Positions 1-7,654 of a stretch of 49,904 nt of DNA are shown here, piece after piece. The DNA is from Thioalkalivibrio nitratireducens. Its GTDB lineage: Bacteria > Pseudomonadota > Gammaproteobacteria > Ectothiorhodospirales > Ectothiorhodospiraceae. The stretch lies in the NCBI GenBank assembly GCA_011390385.1, contig JAABSN010000003.1:1-49904 (forward strand). Reading direction: 5' to 3'. A model generated the notes under the pieces. It did no database searches. It saw nothing but the letters and a program-made list of their open reading frames with translations, and was not told the origin of the DNA. A program made the position numbers and the translations under genes. How positions within the stretch are numbered: the stretch's first letter is position 1; every line of letters begins with the position of its first letter.

Positions 1-123
1 ATGACGCTGATCGTCGATCTGGACTTCGATAACCTGAAGGAGTTGCGGAACCACGGTTCGGTACGCAACATGCGCGACCGTCGGCGCGACCTCTACGAGG
101 TGGTCTGGAAGGGGGGGAGCTGA
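1..123 (+). CDS. C-terminal end of a carbon-nitrogen hydrolase (nitrilase superfamily), partial
   Basis: An open frame runs in from the left edge and stops with TGA at 121-123, leaving about 40 residues. The visible piece has an acidic-hydrophobic strand (LIVDLDFDNLKELR) followed by a basic MRDRRRDLYEVVW end. This matches the usual C-terminus of nitrilase-fold amidases, where an 'xxDLDLDxLxxVR' strand precedes 'xRDRRPDLY'. The Glu-Lys-Cys catalytic residues would lie upstream of the window, so the substrate cannot be assigned. The ATG at position 1 is probably an internal Met rather than the start. The assignment rests on a short tail motif only. Confidence 0.5.
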   Translation: MTLIVDLDFDNLKELRNHGSVRNMRDRRRDLYEVVWKGGS

Positions 124-338
124 GGGAGGTCGTGGCGTGGGCCGCGCTCGAAGCGGGGTGGGGTGCCGCGCGTCGGGACCGTCGGCGGCCACGGATGGCC
201 GCCGTCGAGCGCTCATGGACGACTTGAGCGTGTCCCGCCGGGGCCCACCACCCTGCGGCGTGGTTATAACCCCAGGGCTCATTGCCACCACGAACAGTAC
301 AATGAACAATCGACGAGTATCGGAAAAGGATTGAAAGA

Positions 339-1565
339 ATGAGTGCCAAGATTTCCCGCGTCGTGCTGGCCTACTCCGGCGGGTTGGATACGTCCGTGAT
401 CCTGAAGTGGCTGCAGGACAAGTATGGCTGCGAGGTGATCACCTTCACCGCCGACCTGGGTCAGGGCGAGGAGGTCGAGCCGGCCCGGGCCAAGGCCGAG
501 GCGATGGGGGTGCAGCAGATCTACATCGAGGACCTGCGCGAGGAATTCGTGCGCGATTACGTGTTCCCGATGTTCCGCGCCAACACGCTGTACGAAGGCG
601 AATATCTGCTGGGCACATCCATTGCGCGGCCGCTGATTGCACGTCGATTGGTGGAGATCGCGAACGAAACCGGGGCCGACGCCATTGCGCACGGTGCGAC
701 CGGAAAGGGCAACGATCAGGTTCGGTTCGAGTTGGGCGCCTATGCGCTGAAGCCCGGAATCCAGGTCATCGCGCCCTGGCGGGAGTGGGATCTGACGTCG
801 CGCGAGCGTCTGATGGCCTACGCCGAGCAGCATGGCATCCCGGTGGACTTCGCCAAGCAGGGCAAGAAGTCGCCGTATTCCATGGATGCCAACCTGCTGC
901 ACATCTCCTACGAGGGAGGGCCGCTGGAAGACCCCTGGACCGAAGCCGAGGAGGACATGTGGCGCTGGACGGTCTCCCCCGAGCAGGCGCCCGACGAGTC
1001 AACCGTGGTGGAGATCGGGTTTGAACGCGGCGACCCGGTCAGCCTGAACGGCATGCCGCTGAGCCCGGGGCAACTGCTGGCCGAGTTGAACCGAATCGGC
1101 GGGGAGAACGGCATCGGACGCCTGGATCTGGTCGAAAACCGCTATGTCGGCATGAAGTCGCGGGGCTGCTACGAAACTCCCGGCGGCACGATTCTTCTCA
1201 AGGCCCGTCGGGCGCTGGAGTCGCTGACGCTGGACCGCGAGGTCGCACATCTGAAGGATGAGCTCATGCCGCGCTATGCCAGCCTGATCTACAACGGCTA
1301 CTGGTGGAGTCCGGAGCGGCGCATGCTGCAGGCAGCGATCGACGAGACCCAGTCGGTGGTCAACGGTTCGGTGCGTCTGCGCCTTTACAAGGGCAATGTC
1401 ATCGTATCCGGGCGGCGGTCGGAATCCGACAGCCTGTTCGACGATGCGATCGCGACCTTCGAGGAGGACGCCGGTGCCTTCGACCAGAAGGATGCCGCGG
1501 GCTTCATCAAGCTCAATGCGTTGCGGCTGCGGATCGCGGCGAGCCGCAACCGGTCACAGGGTTGA
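339..1565 (+). CDS. argG: Argininosuccinate synthase
   Basis: ArgG condenses citrulline and aspartate using ATP to form argininosuccinate, the penultimate step of arginine synthesis, in the cytosol. The 408-aa product has the usual length. It carries the N-type ATP-pyrophosphatase loop AYSGGLDTS at residues 11-19, and the citrulline/aspartate-binding stretch [13 protein letters not shown] is intact. A purine-rich ribosome site (AAAGGATTGAAAG) precedes the ATG. The gene stands alone: the upstream gene ends 215 bp earlier and the next gene starts over 450 bp later. No clear ArgR box was recognised upstream. Confidence 0.98.
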   Translation: MSAKISRVVLAYSGGLDTSVILKWLQDKYGCEVITFTADLGQGEEVEPARAKAEAMGVQQIYIEDLREEFVRDYVFPMFRANTLYEGEYLLGTSIARPLIARRLVEIANETGADAIAHGATGKGNDQVRFELGAYALKPGIQVIAPWREWDLTSRERLMAYAEQHGIPVDFAKQGKKSPYSMDANLLHISYEGGPLEDPWTEAEEDMWRWTVSPEQAPDESTVVEIGFERGDPVSLNGMPLSPGQLLAELNRIGGENGIGRLDLVENRYVGMKSRGCYETPGGTILLKARRALESLTLDREVAHLKDELMPRYASLIYNGYWWSPERRMLQAAIDETQSVVNGSVRLRLYKGNVIVSGRRSESDSLFDDAIATFEEDAGAFDQKDAAGFIKLNALRLRIAASRNRSQG

Positions 1566-1640
1566 GCGCAGCGTTTTTCTGGCTTCGCCGAGCCTCCGCG
1601 AATATCGGGATTCGCGTTGGTCCGCAAACGTCGGGGCCTG

Positions 1641-1658
1641 ATCCTGCTTCAGGATTTT
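1641..1658 (+). terminator. Candidate intrinsic terminator of argG
   Basis: ATCCTG (1641-1646), loop CTT, CAGGAT (1650-1655) and a following T run (1655-1658) form a 6-bp stem with a short U tract, 76 bases after the argG stop. The stem is only half G/C and the U tract is short, so its strength is uncertain. Confidence 0.35.
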
Positions 1659-1666
1659 CGCGCTGA

Positions 1667-1766
1667 TTGGCCACGGATGGAAACGGATGAACGCGGATGA
1701 GGATTGCGGCTGGAGGGGAAGGATGGCATCGGAAACCATGGCCGATCGGTGTCTATCCGTGGTCAA
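1667..1766. repeat. Inverted pair of CCACGGAT-type repeats
   Basis: The segment at 1667-1689 and the reverse complement of 1744-1766 match at 18 of 23 positions and share TTG-CCACGGAT. The left arm continues with spaced CGGAT/CGGATGA units (ACGGATG, GCGGATG). The pattern resembles the dispersed, non-coding GGATGAACRCGGAT-like repeats known from several bacterial phyla. Only one copy is in this window, so genome-wide repetition is an inference. Confidence 0.5.
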
Positions 1767-1919
1767 GATTCATGATGAGTCGGGCCATCAGAACGAACGA
1801 CCATGTCCCGACCGACCGAATGTCTCGCGGAGTGGTCGAAATGGATGATATACGTCGCCGGGAAGTGCGCTGGCCGTAGTGGAGAGCGATACCCCATGGT
1901 TTTTCACCGCAGGGATGCA

Positions 1920-1980
1920 TTGCGGAAGCGCGGGCTCCGCAAGTGCCGAACGGCCGCTCGGCAACACCCGTTCGGCGTGT
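1920..1980 (+). other. Run of adjacent stem-loops upstream of mlaA
   Basis: TTGCGGA (1920-1926) pairs with TCCGCAA (1936-1942). Immediately after, TGCCGA (1944-1949) pairs with TCGGCA (1958-1963). A weaker third hairpin forms between ACAC (1964-1967) and GTGT (1977-1980). The structures end about 43 bases before the mlaA ATG, so they would lie in its 5' leader if transcription starts upstream. No known riboswitch or sRNA family was recognised. Confidence 0.45.
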
Positions 1981-2022
1981 CTGCAATTTGATCCGATCAG
2001 TCCAGGAACCGAGGTCTGTACC

Positions 2023-2823
2023 ATGACACTTTCGCACGCTTCCCTGTCCCGTGCCTTCGTGGCACTGCTCATCGCAGGCCTGGCGGGGTGCGCAAGCGTT
2101 CCGTCGGAAGACCGGGATCCGTCCGATCCCTTCGAGGGCTACAACCGCGCGGTTTTCGCCTTCAACGATGGACTCGACCGGGCCATACTGAAGCCAACCG
2201 CCGAGGTTTACTCGGAACTTCCGCAGCCGGTGCGTACCGGGGTTGGCAATTTCTTTTCCAATCTCGACGACGTCAGGGTGGCGTTCAACAATGTATTACA
2301 AGGCAAGTTCCATCATGCCGCGTCCGACACCTCACGGGTTCTCTTCAACAGCAGTTTCGGTCTGCTGGGCCTGATCGATGTCGCCAGCCCGATGGGGCTG
2401 GCGAAGAACAATGAGGATTTCGGGCAAACCCTTGGCTGGTGGGGCTTGCCCTCGGGCCCTTATCTGCAGATCCCTTTCCTGGGTCCCAGTACGGTGCGCG
2501 ATGCTCCTGCGCGCGTCGTCGATGCTTACACACACCCCCGGAACTACTCTTTTCGAGGTGGGCGGCATCTGCGCAAGCACTGGGAGGCTCTGTTCATTCT
2601 GGATCTGATCGACACTCGCGCAGGTCTGCTGTCGACTGAAGCAGCGCTGGCGACGATGTCCGAAGACCGATACGCTGTCCTGCGGGACGTCTGGTTGCAG
2701 CGGCGGGAGTTTCTGGTTCGCGACGGTGAGCCAGTGAATGATGAACGCTGGCTGGATGAGTTGGATGAACTCGACGAGCTGGAAGCGCTCGAGGCCATGG
2801 AACAGGGGGAGAGTGGGCTGTGA
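2023..2823 (+). CDS. mlaA: Outer-membrane phospholipid-removing lipoprotein MlaA (VacJ)
   Basis: MlaA is an outer-membrane lipoprotein that takes mislocalised phospholipids from the outer leaflet and passes them to periplasmic MlaC. The start is set at 2023 because residues 1-23 then form a lipoprotein signal peptide with lipobox L20-A-G-C23, and GAGG lies upstream. The mature part opens with the family motif DPFEGYNRAVFAFND and contains FSNLDDVRVAFNNVLQGK and TLGWWGLPSGPYLQIPFLGPS-type segments. The product is 266 aa. It ends in a strongly acidic tail with a repeated LDE unit, absent from typical MlaA. An in-frame start at 1879 would bury the signal peptide and is rejected. The stop overlaps the GTG of the next gene by 4 bp. 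Confidence 0.96.
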   Translation: MTLSHASLSRAFVALLIAGLAGCASVPSEDRDPSDPFEGYNRAVFAFNDGLDRAILKPTAEVYSELPQPVRTGVGNFFSNLDDVRVAFNNVLQGKFHHAASDTSRVLFNSSFGLLGLIDVASPMGLAKNNEDFGQTLGWWGLPSGPYLQIPFLGPSTVRDAPARVVDAYTHPRNYSFRGGRHLRKHWEALFILDLIDTRAGLLSTEAALATMSEDRYAVLRDVWLQRREFLVRDGEPVNDERWLDELDELDELEALEAMEQGESGL

Positions 2824-3344
2824 GCCTGAATACTGTCGCTCCGATGCTCGAGATCCTGCGGCTGCGGCGTGGCCCGCAGGATCTCCCCGCGGATCCGGGA
2901 ATTCTGACCTTCTGGATCGGCGTGTCCGTGGTCACCGGAGTGTTCGTCGCGGCTCCCATGCATGGCGTTGCAACCAGTATCTTCCTGAGTGCGCTGGACC
3001 TCGCGGTGCTCTATCTGTTCGTACTGATGCTGCTGGGGTTGAAGGGCCTGACCGCTCGCTGGCTGCAGACCTACGTTGCCCTGGTTGGCACCAGCGCTCT
3101 CCTGGGGTTGGTGATGGCGTTGCTGCTTTGGGCGTTTCCCCCGGACCTTGCACAGGAGCAGGTTTCGGCGCCATCCATCATTGCCTATCTCGGCCTTCTG
3201 GTATGGCTCCTGCTGGTGTTCGGCCATGTGCTGCAGAATGCGCTGGATCTCGCCGGACGCATGGCCGGTGTCGCCATCGCGCTGGGGTTCCTGATCCTGT
3301 CCAGCGTCGTAACCCAGTTGGCACTCGGGTTGACGTCTGCATGA
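2820..3344 (+). CDS. Uncharacterised inner-membrane protein
   Basis: This 174-aa protein starts with GTG inside the mlaA stop (GTGA overlap) and ends inside the mpl start (ATGA overlap), so it is very probably translated in series with both. It is dominated by about four hydrophobic segments, near residues 28-48, 52-75, 82-105 and 123-145, with a further one near 150-170. The soluble N-terminus (about 25 residues) includes LEILRLRRGPQDLP. The layout looks like a small integral membrane protein of the Yip1/DUF-type class, but no family was recognised. Its position between an outer-membrane lipid-asymmetry protein and a peptidoglycan-recycling ligase suggests an envelope role, which is inference. 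Confidence 0.8.
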   Translation: MSLNTVAPMLEILRLRRGPQDLPADPGILTFWIGVSVVTGVFVAAPMHGVATSIFLSALDLAVLYLFVLMLLGLKGLTARWLQTYVALVGTSALLGLVMALLLWAFPPDLAQEQVSAPSIIAYLGLLVWLLLVFGHVLQNALDLAGRMAGVAIALGFLILSSVVTQLALGLTSA

Positions 3345-4723
3345 CGCGTCCGATCCACGTGCTCGGGATCGGTGGGACGTTCATGGGCGGGCTGGCACAG
3401 CTTGCGGCCGCATCGGGGGTGCGCGTGTCCGGTGCCGACGAGGGTCTGTATCCGCCGATGGACGGGCAATTGCGGCAGGCGGGTATTCCCTTTCACGAGG
3501 GGTATCGCCCGGCGGATCTTCCCGACGATGCGGTGATCGTGGTTGGCAACGTGATGCGGCGAGGCTTGCGGGTGATCGAAGCCATGCTTGATCGTGGGGC
3601 TGCGTACGTTTCGGGCCCGCAATGGCTGGCCGAACATATCCTGCAGGACCGCTGGGTGCTGGCGGTGGCGGGGACGCATGGCAAGACCACCACCGCCAGC
3701 ATGCTCGCTTTTCTGCTCGACGCCGCGGGACTGGATCCGGGTTTTCTGATCGGCGGGGTGCCGCGGGATTTCGAGGTCAGCGCACGTCTTGGCAGTGGCC
3801 CGTTCTTCGTGATCGAGGCCGACGAGTACGATTGTGCATTCTTCGACAAGCGCGCCAAGTTCGTACACTATCGTCCAAGAACGCTTGTACTGAACAATCT
3901 CGAATACGACCACGCCGACATCTACCCGGATATCGCATCGATCGAGCGGCAGTTTCATCATTTGGTGCGCACGGTGCCAGGGCAGGGCCAGATCCTCGTC
4001 AATGCCGGCAGTTCAGCGTTGCAGCGGGTACTGGCGCAGGGCTGCTGGACACCGGTGCAGCATTTTGCCGTAGCCGGACCCGCGGAGTTGACCGCCAGGG
4101 CTCTGGATGCCGATGCCTCCCGCTTCGAAATCCGGGTCGATGGGGAACCGGTGGGGATTGTCGAATGGGCACTGACCGGCGAACATAATATGGCCAACGC
4201 CATTGCGGCATTGGGTGCTGCCAGGCATGCGGGTGTGCCGCTGACGCAGGGTATCCCGGCGCTTGCAACCTTTGGCGGAGTGCGCAGACGTCAGGAATTG
4301 CGCGGAGTGATCAATGGCGTGCGAGTGATTGACGACTTTGCGCATCATCCGACCGCCATTCGCGCAACGCTGTGCGGGTTACGCGCTGCAATGCCTGGTG
4401 ACAGCCGTCTGCTGGTCCTGCTGGAACTGCGCTCCAACACCATGCGCATGGGTGTGCATGCCGAGACGCTGGGTGGGGCGCTGGACCATGCCGACCGGGT
4501 TTTTCTGTTCCGCCCCGACACGCTTGGATGGTCGCCGGACGCACTTTCGCGAACACTGGGGAGCCGGCTGCACATGGCTGGCGAGATCGACGAACTTGCG
4601 CTGGCGACCGCTGAAAACGCACGTTCTGGCGACTGGGTTGTGATCATGAGCAACGGTGGATTCGGTGGTATCCACGATAGGCTATTGGCTCGGCTCAGAG
4701 AGCGATGGCATGAAGCACCCTGA
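3341..4723 (+). CDS. mpl: UDP-N-acetylmuramate:L-alanyl-gamma-D-glutamyl-meso-diaminopimelate ligase
   Basis: Mpl attaches the recycled tripeptide L-Ala-gamma-D-Glu-mesoDAP directly to UDP-MurNAc, letting the cell reuse turned-over peptidoglycan. The 460-aa protein belongs to the Mur ligase family. It has an N-terminal nucleotide-binding motif (HVLGIGGTFMGG), the ATP loop AGTHGKTTT, the acidic EADEYDCAFFDKRAKF segment typical of Mpl rather than MurC, LNNLEYDHADIY, and the C-terminal-domain DDFAHHPTAI motif. The ATG at 3341 overlaps the preceding stop (ATGA). The end overlaps ubiX by 14 bp. Confidence 0.96.
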   Translation: MTRPIHVLGIGGTFMGGLAQLAAASGVRVSGADEGLYPPMDGQLRQAGIPFHEGYRPADLPDDAVIVVGNVMRRGLRVIEAMLDRGAAYVSGPQWLAEHILQDRWVLAVAGTHGKTTTASMLAFLLDAAGLDPGFLIGGVPRDFEVSARLGSGPFFVIEADEYDCAFFDKRAKFVHYRPRTLVLNNLEYDHADIYPDIASIERQFHHLVRTVPGQGQILVNAGSSALQRVLAQGCWTPVQHFAVAGPAELTARALDADASRFEIRVDGEPVGIVEWALTGEHNMANAIAALGAARHAGVPLTQGIPALATFGGVRRRQELRGVINGVRVIDDFAHHPTAIRATLCGLRAAMPGDSRLLVLLELRSNTMRMGVHAETLGGALDHADRVFLFRPDTLGWSPDALSRTLGSRLHMAGEIDELALATAENARSGDWVVIMSNGGFGGIHDRLLARLRERWHEAP

Positions 4724-5345
4724 CATCGCACTGGCGCTGACCGGAGCTTCGGGAGTCCAGTATGGTATCCGTCTCCTTGAATGCCTGGTGTCAGCGAAAG
4801 TACCGATCCATCTGATGCTTTCCCGTCCGGCACAGGTCGTGCTCGGGCTCGAGACCGATCTGGCGGTTCCGGGCCGTCCGGCGGAGATTGGTCGTTTTTT
4901 CAGTGATCGCTTCCGTGCCGGGCCAGGCCAGATTTCCTGTTATGGTCCCGAGCAGTGGACCGCCCCGGTGGCGAGCGGATCAGCCGTGCCGCGTGCCATG
5001 GTCGTATGTCCGTGTTCCACCGCTACGTTGTCGGCGGTCGCAACCGGGGCTTCGCGTAGCCTGATCGAACGGGCTGCCGATGTGGTTCTCAAGGAACGGC
5101 GACAACTCGTTCTGGTCGTACGTGAAACACCTTTCTCCGAGGTGCATCTGGAAAACATGTTGCGCCTGGCGCGAATGGGGGCCGTGATCATGCCGGCCAA
5201 TCCGGCCTTTTATCACCGCCCGCGGACGCTCGATGACATGATCGATTTCATGGTTGCCCGCATCCTCGACCATCTCGGACTCGAGCAGGAACTGGTGCCG
5301 AGGTGGGGTGGTTCACCCCCGGATATGGGTAGCGAGAACGGATGA
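4710..5345 (+). CDS. ubiX: Flavin prenyltransferase UbiX
   Basis: UbiX prenylates FMN with dimethylallyl phosphate, giving the cofactor for UbiD-type decarboxylases in ubiquinone synthesis. The 211-aa product has the flavoprotein signature TGASG at residues 11-15, the CPCSTATLSAVATG loop and the C-terminal RETPFSEVHLENMLRLARMG motif of the family. The start at 4710 is preferred over an in-frame ATG at 4656, because the motif then sits at the normal distance from the N-terminus. It overlaps mpl by 14 bp and its stop overlaps the next ATG, indicating coupled translation. Confidence 0.95.
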   Translation: MKHPDIALALTGASGVQYGIRLLECLVSAKVPIHLMLSRPAQVVLGLETDLAVPGRPAEIGRFFSDRFRAGPGQISCYGPEQWTAPVASGSAVPRAMVVCPCSTATLSAVATGASRSLIERAADVVLKERRQLVLVVRETPFSEVHLENMLRLARMGAVIMPANPAFYHRPRTLDDMIDFMVARILDHLGLEQELVPRWGGSPPDMGSENG

Positions 5346-5926
5346 ATCCCATCGCGCTGTTTCCACTGAATACCGTGTTGTTTCCCGATGGGCTGCTGCC
5401 GTTGCGAATCTTCGAAACGCGTTATATCGACATGATCCGCGAATGTCTGCGTGGCGGGGGTGGCGGTTTCGTCGTGCTCTCGATTCGCGAGGGTATTGAA
5501 ACATCGGCCGATGTGCGCTTCTCGATGCTGGGAACACGCGCGGAAGTGATCGACTGGGAGCAGCGGCCGGATGGGCTCCTGGGAATCCTGGCCTGCGGGC
5601 GCGAAAGGGTCAGGGTGGTCGACCACGAACGCCGGCCGGATGGCCTGCTGGTCGGCCGGGTGGAGGCGGTCGACGAATGGCCTTCTCTGGAGCTGCCCCT
5701 CGAATATGCGTCTTTGGCTGGTCTGCTGGAAAGGCTTCTGGATCAGTTGGGCGCCCCCTGGTCGCATCTGGAGCGGAAGATTGGCGATTCCGCATGGGTG
5801 GCAGGTCGATTGACAGAACTCTTGCCGCTGGATCTGGATATCAAGCAGAAACTGCTGGAGGAGGATGACCCGCTGGAGCGGCTGCGACGCCTGCGCGCGG
5901 CCATGCTGGTCGCGCATGATCCCTGA
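5342..5926 (+). CDS. LON peptidase N-terminal domain protein
   Basis: This 194-aa protein is a stand-alone LON substrate-binding domain (PF02190-type) without the AAA or Ser-Lys protease parts. The opening ALFPLNTVLFPDGLLPLRIF, followed by ETRYIDMI, is the hallmark of the family. The centre shows the usual strand-turn pattern (IREG, GRERVRV, VGRVEAV) and the C-terminal half is helical (LEYASLAGLLERLLDQLG). Such proteins are common in proteobacteria, and their biochemical role is poorly defined. The ATG overlaps the ubiX stop (ATGA). Confidence 0.9.
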   Translation: MNPIALFPLNTVLFPDGLLPLRIFETRYIDMIRECLRGGGGGFVVLSIREGIETSADVRFSMLGTRAEVIDWEQRPDGLLGILACGRERVRVVDHERRPDGLLVGRVEAVDEWPSLELPLEYASLAGLLERLLDQLGAPWSHLERKIGDSAWVAGRLTELLPLDLDIKQKLLEEDDPLERLRRLRAAMLVAHDP

Positions 5927-5978
5927 CAGGGGCTTTCGGTGCTGGTATCGTCCGCAGAATACTCAACAGGAGCTGTCC

Positions 5979-6359
5979 ATGGCCGTTCAGGAATTGACCC
6001 AGGAAACCTTTGAACCCACAGTGACCGGAAACGACATCGTCATCGTCGATTTCTGGGCGCCCTGGTGCGCCCCATGCCGCGCCTTTGCGCCAACCTTCGA
6101 GGCCGAGTCGGACAAGCACGACGATGTCGTGTTCGCCAAGGTCAACACCGAGGATCAACAGGCGCTTGCCGCGGCTTTCCAGATCCGTTCCATTCCGACC
6201 CTGATGATCTTCCGCGAGCAGGTCATCATCTTCTCGCAACCAGGGATGCTCAGCGCAGGTCAGTTGCAGGACGTGATCGGCAAGGTCAAGTCCCTGGACA
6301 TGGCGCAGGTGCACGAGGATATCCGCAAGCAGCAGGAGGGCGCGGGGGACACTGCCTGA
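5979..6359 (+). CDS. Thioredoxin-family protein with a CAPC active site
   Basis: This is a 126-aa cytosolic thioredoxin fold, with no signal peptide. The redox site is W29-C30-A-P-C33, in the context DFWAPWCAPCRAF. The cis-proline loop SIPTL is present and the C-terminal helix is extended (MAQVHEDIRKQQE). Canonical TrxA has CGPC; the Ala in place of Gly would be expected to shift the redox potential. The start at 5979 is chosen because of AGGAG 12-8 bases upstream and because the fold begins there; the longer in-frame reading adds LON-gene sequence. It follows the LON gene by 52 bp and is probably cotranscribed. Confidence 0.92.
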   Translation: MAVQELTQETFEPTVTGNDIVIVDFWAPWCAPCRAFAPTFEAESDKHDDVVFAKVNTEDQQALAAAFQIRSIPTLMIFREQVIIFSQPGMLSAGQLQDVIGKVKSLDMAQVHEDIRKQQEGAGDTA

Positions 6360-6392
6360 CCCGAAAATAATCCTGCCACGGCCGGTGCGCCC

Positions 6393-7328
6393 ATGCTTGG
6401 TGTGATGACCCAAATGGGCGCGCTGATCGCGTGCGGGGTTGTATGGAGCCGGTTACGCCCCGGAGGATTGCAGGCCGGCGAGACCCGACGCGTCCTGACC
6501 ACTCTGGTCTATTATCTGCTGTTGCCGGCACTGGTGCTGAAAGTGCTCTGGGCCGCCCCCCTCGGGCTGGTTTCCATACAAATCGCCGCAGTGGCCGGGA
6601 TGACCGTCGTTGCGGCGCTGGCACTGACCGCGGTGTCGTGCCGGATCTGCAGACCGGACAGGGCTGCCACGGGTGCCATGATGCTGGCCGCCGCCTGGCC
6701 CAACGCGGTGTACCTCGGCCTCCCGATCCTCGATCGACTGTTCGGTGAGCCTGGGCGCGCAGTAGCGATTCAGTACGATCTTTTCGGGGCTCTGCCGCTT
6801 CTGCTGACCGTGGGGGTACTGATCGCGCGGTACTATGGTGACCGCGGTGACGACAAAGTGGGCGCGCTCCGCGGTCTGTTCGCCGTCCCCTCGATCTGGG
6901 CAGCAATGCTTGCGGTGAGTCTGAATCTTTCGGGGGTCTCGATTCCCCCATGGCTGGATGACTGGCTCGGTTTTCTCGGCTACGCGGTCACCCCGTTGAT
7001 GCTGTTTTCCCTTGGCCTCGCCTTGGTGTTCGACCGCTTTCGTGTTCGCGATATGCCGGCTTTGGCAACGGTGACGCTGGTCCAGTTGCTGGTAGCCCCG
7101 CTGGTGGCCCTGGGCCTGGTATTGGGACTGGGGATGGAGGGTGTTCCTGCCCTGGGAACGGTGTTGGAGGCAGCCATGCCGGCCATGGTTCTCGGGCTCG
7201 TCTTCTGCGATCGGTTTGGTCTGGATACGGGACTTTACGCCGCAGCTGTCAGTCTGACCACGGCAATCTCGCTGGTCACACTGCCCCTCTGGTTCGCCTT
7301 TCTGCAGGGTCTGAGCCTTCTTTCCTGA
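6393..7328 (+). CDS. AEC-family (auxin efflux carrier-like) transporter
   Basis: This is a 311-aa integral membrane protein with about ten hydrophobic segments in two five-helix halves. Family features include LLLPALVLKVL near residue 47, AAAWPNAVYLGLPI in the first half, where the conserved Asn and Gly-Leu-Pro sit at a helix break, TPLMLFSLGLAL at mid-length, and EAAMPAMVLGLVF in the second half. Bacterial AEC members export or import organic acids or amino acids; the substrate cannot be read from sequence. It ends 53 bp before the convergent ptsH. Confidence 0.88.
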   Translation: MLGVMTQMGALIACGVVWSRLRPGGLQAGETRRVLTTLVYYLLLPALVLKVLWAAPLGLVSIQIAAVAGMTVVAALALTAVSCRICRPDRAATGAMMLAAAWPNAVYLGLPILDRLFGEPGRAVAIQYDLFGALPLLLTVGVLIARYYGDRGDDKVGALRGLFAVPSIWAAMLAVSLNLSGVSIPPWLDDWLGFLGYAVTPLMLFSLGLALVFDRFRVRDMPALATVTLVQLLVAPLVALGLVLGLGMEGVPALGTVLEAAMPAMVLGLVFCDRFGLDTGLYAAAVSLTTAISLVTLPLWFAFLQGLSLLS

Positions 7329-7335
7329 GCAGGGT

Positions 7336-7361
7336 GCCCGTTATCGGCGCCCGTTATCGGC
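7336..7361. repeat. Perfect 13-bp tandem duplication
   Basis: GCCCGTTATCGGC occurs twice head to tail (7336-7348 and 7349-7361), in the 53-bp space between the convergent AEC transporter and HPr genes. It is probably a replication-slippage product; no terminator hairpin is obvious in it. Confidence 0.8.
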
Positions 7362-7381
7362 GTCTGTGGATCGTTGCCTGA

Positions 7382-7654
7382 TCACGCGTCCTCGCCAAAG
7401 CGATCGGCGATCAGGCTGCCGAGCGCGTCCAGGGCGTCTTCCGCGTCGGCAGCGCCCTCGGTCCGTATCGTGACTTCGGTGCCCTGGGCTGCCGCCAGCA
7501 TCATCACACCCATGATGCTTTTGCCGTTCACTTCGCGTCCCTTGCGCTCCACGAAGACGTCGGCCTTGTACTGGCTGGCAAGCCCCACGAACTTGGCGGC
7601 AGCGCGGGCATGCATCCCGAGACGATTAACGATGGGAACTACGCGCTGCGGCAT
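7382..7654 (-). CDS. ptsH: Phosphocarrier protein HPr (NPr-like)
   Basis: HPr is a small phosphocarrier that accepts phosphate from PEP-phosphorylated Enzyme I at a histidine and passes it to EIIA proteins. The 90-aa protein has His15 in GMHARAA and Ser46 in the NGKSIMGVM segment. Ser46 is the site phosphorylated by HPr kinase, and hprK lies in the same operon. The N-terminus overlaps the EIIA gene by 29 bp, so the two are coupled. It is the last gene of the leftward operon. Enzyme I often follows HPr, but here a convergent gene follows instead. It could equally be named ptsO/npr. Confidence 0.95.
   Translation of the reverse strand: MPQRVVPIVNRLGMHARAAAKFVGLASQYKADVFVERKGREVNGKSIMGVMMLAAAQGTEVTIRTEGAADAEDALDALGSLIADRFGEDA

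Larger units (their letters stand above)
1566..2022. other. 457-bp intergenic region with inverted repeats, no convincing gene
   Basis: No open frame here shows recognisable protein character; the short ones lack ribosome sites or are low-complexity. The region holds a terminator-like hairpin at 1641-1658, a pair of inverted CCACGGAT-type repeats at 1667-1690 and 1744-1766, and a run of stem-loops at 1920-1980 just before mlaA. A further imperfect hairpin is formed by CGCGAAT (1597-1603) and ATTCGCG (1610-1616). The long spacer is unusual in an otherwise tightly packed window. Confidence 0.6.

Noticed and set aside
1879..2022. N-terminal extension of MlaA from an ATG at 1879
   Set aside because: It would place 48 residues before a good lipoprotein signal peptide and would run through the stem-loops; the ATG at 2023 fits better.
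3309..3330. Possible sigma-54 promoter (TGGCAC...) before mpl
   Set aside because: The -12 element lacks the required TTGC/TTGCA at the right spacing and the site is within a coding region.
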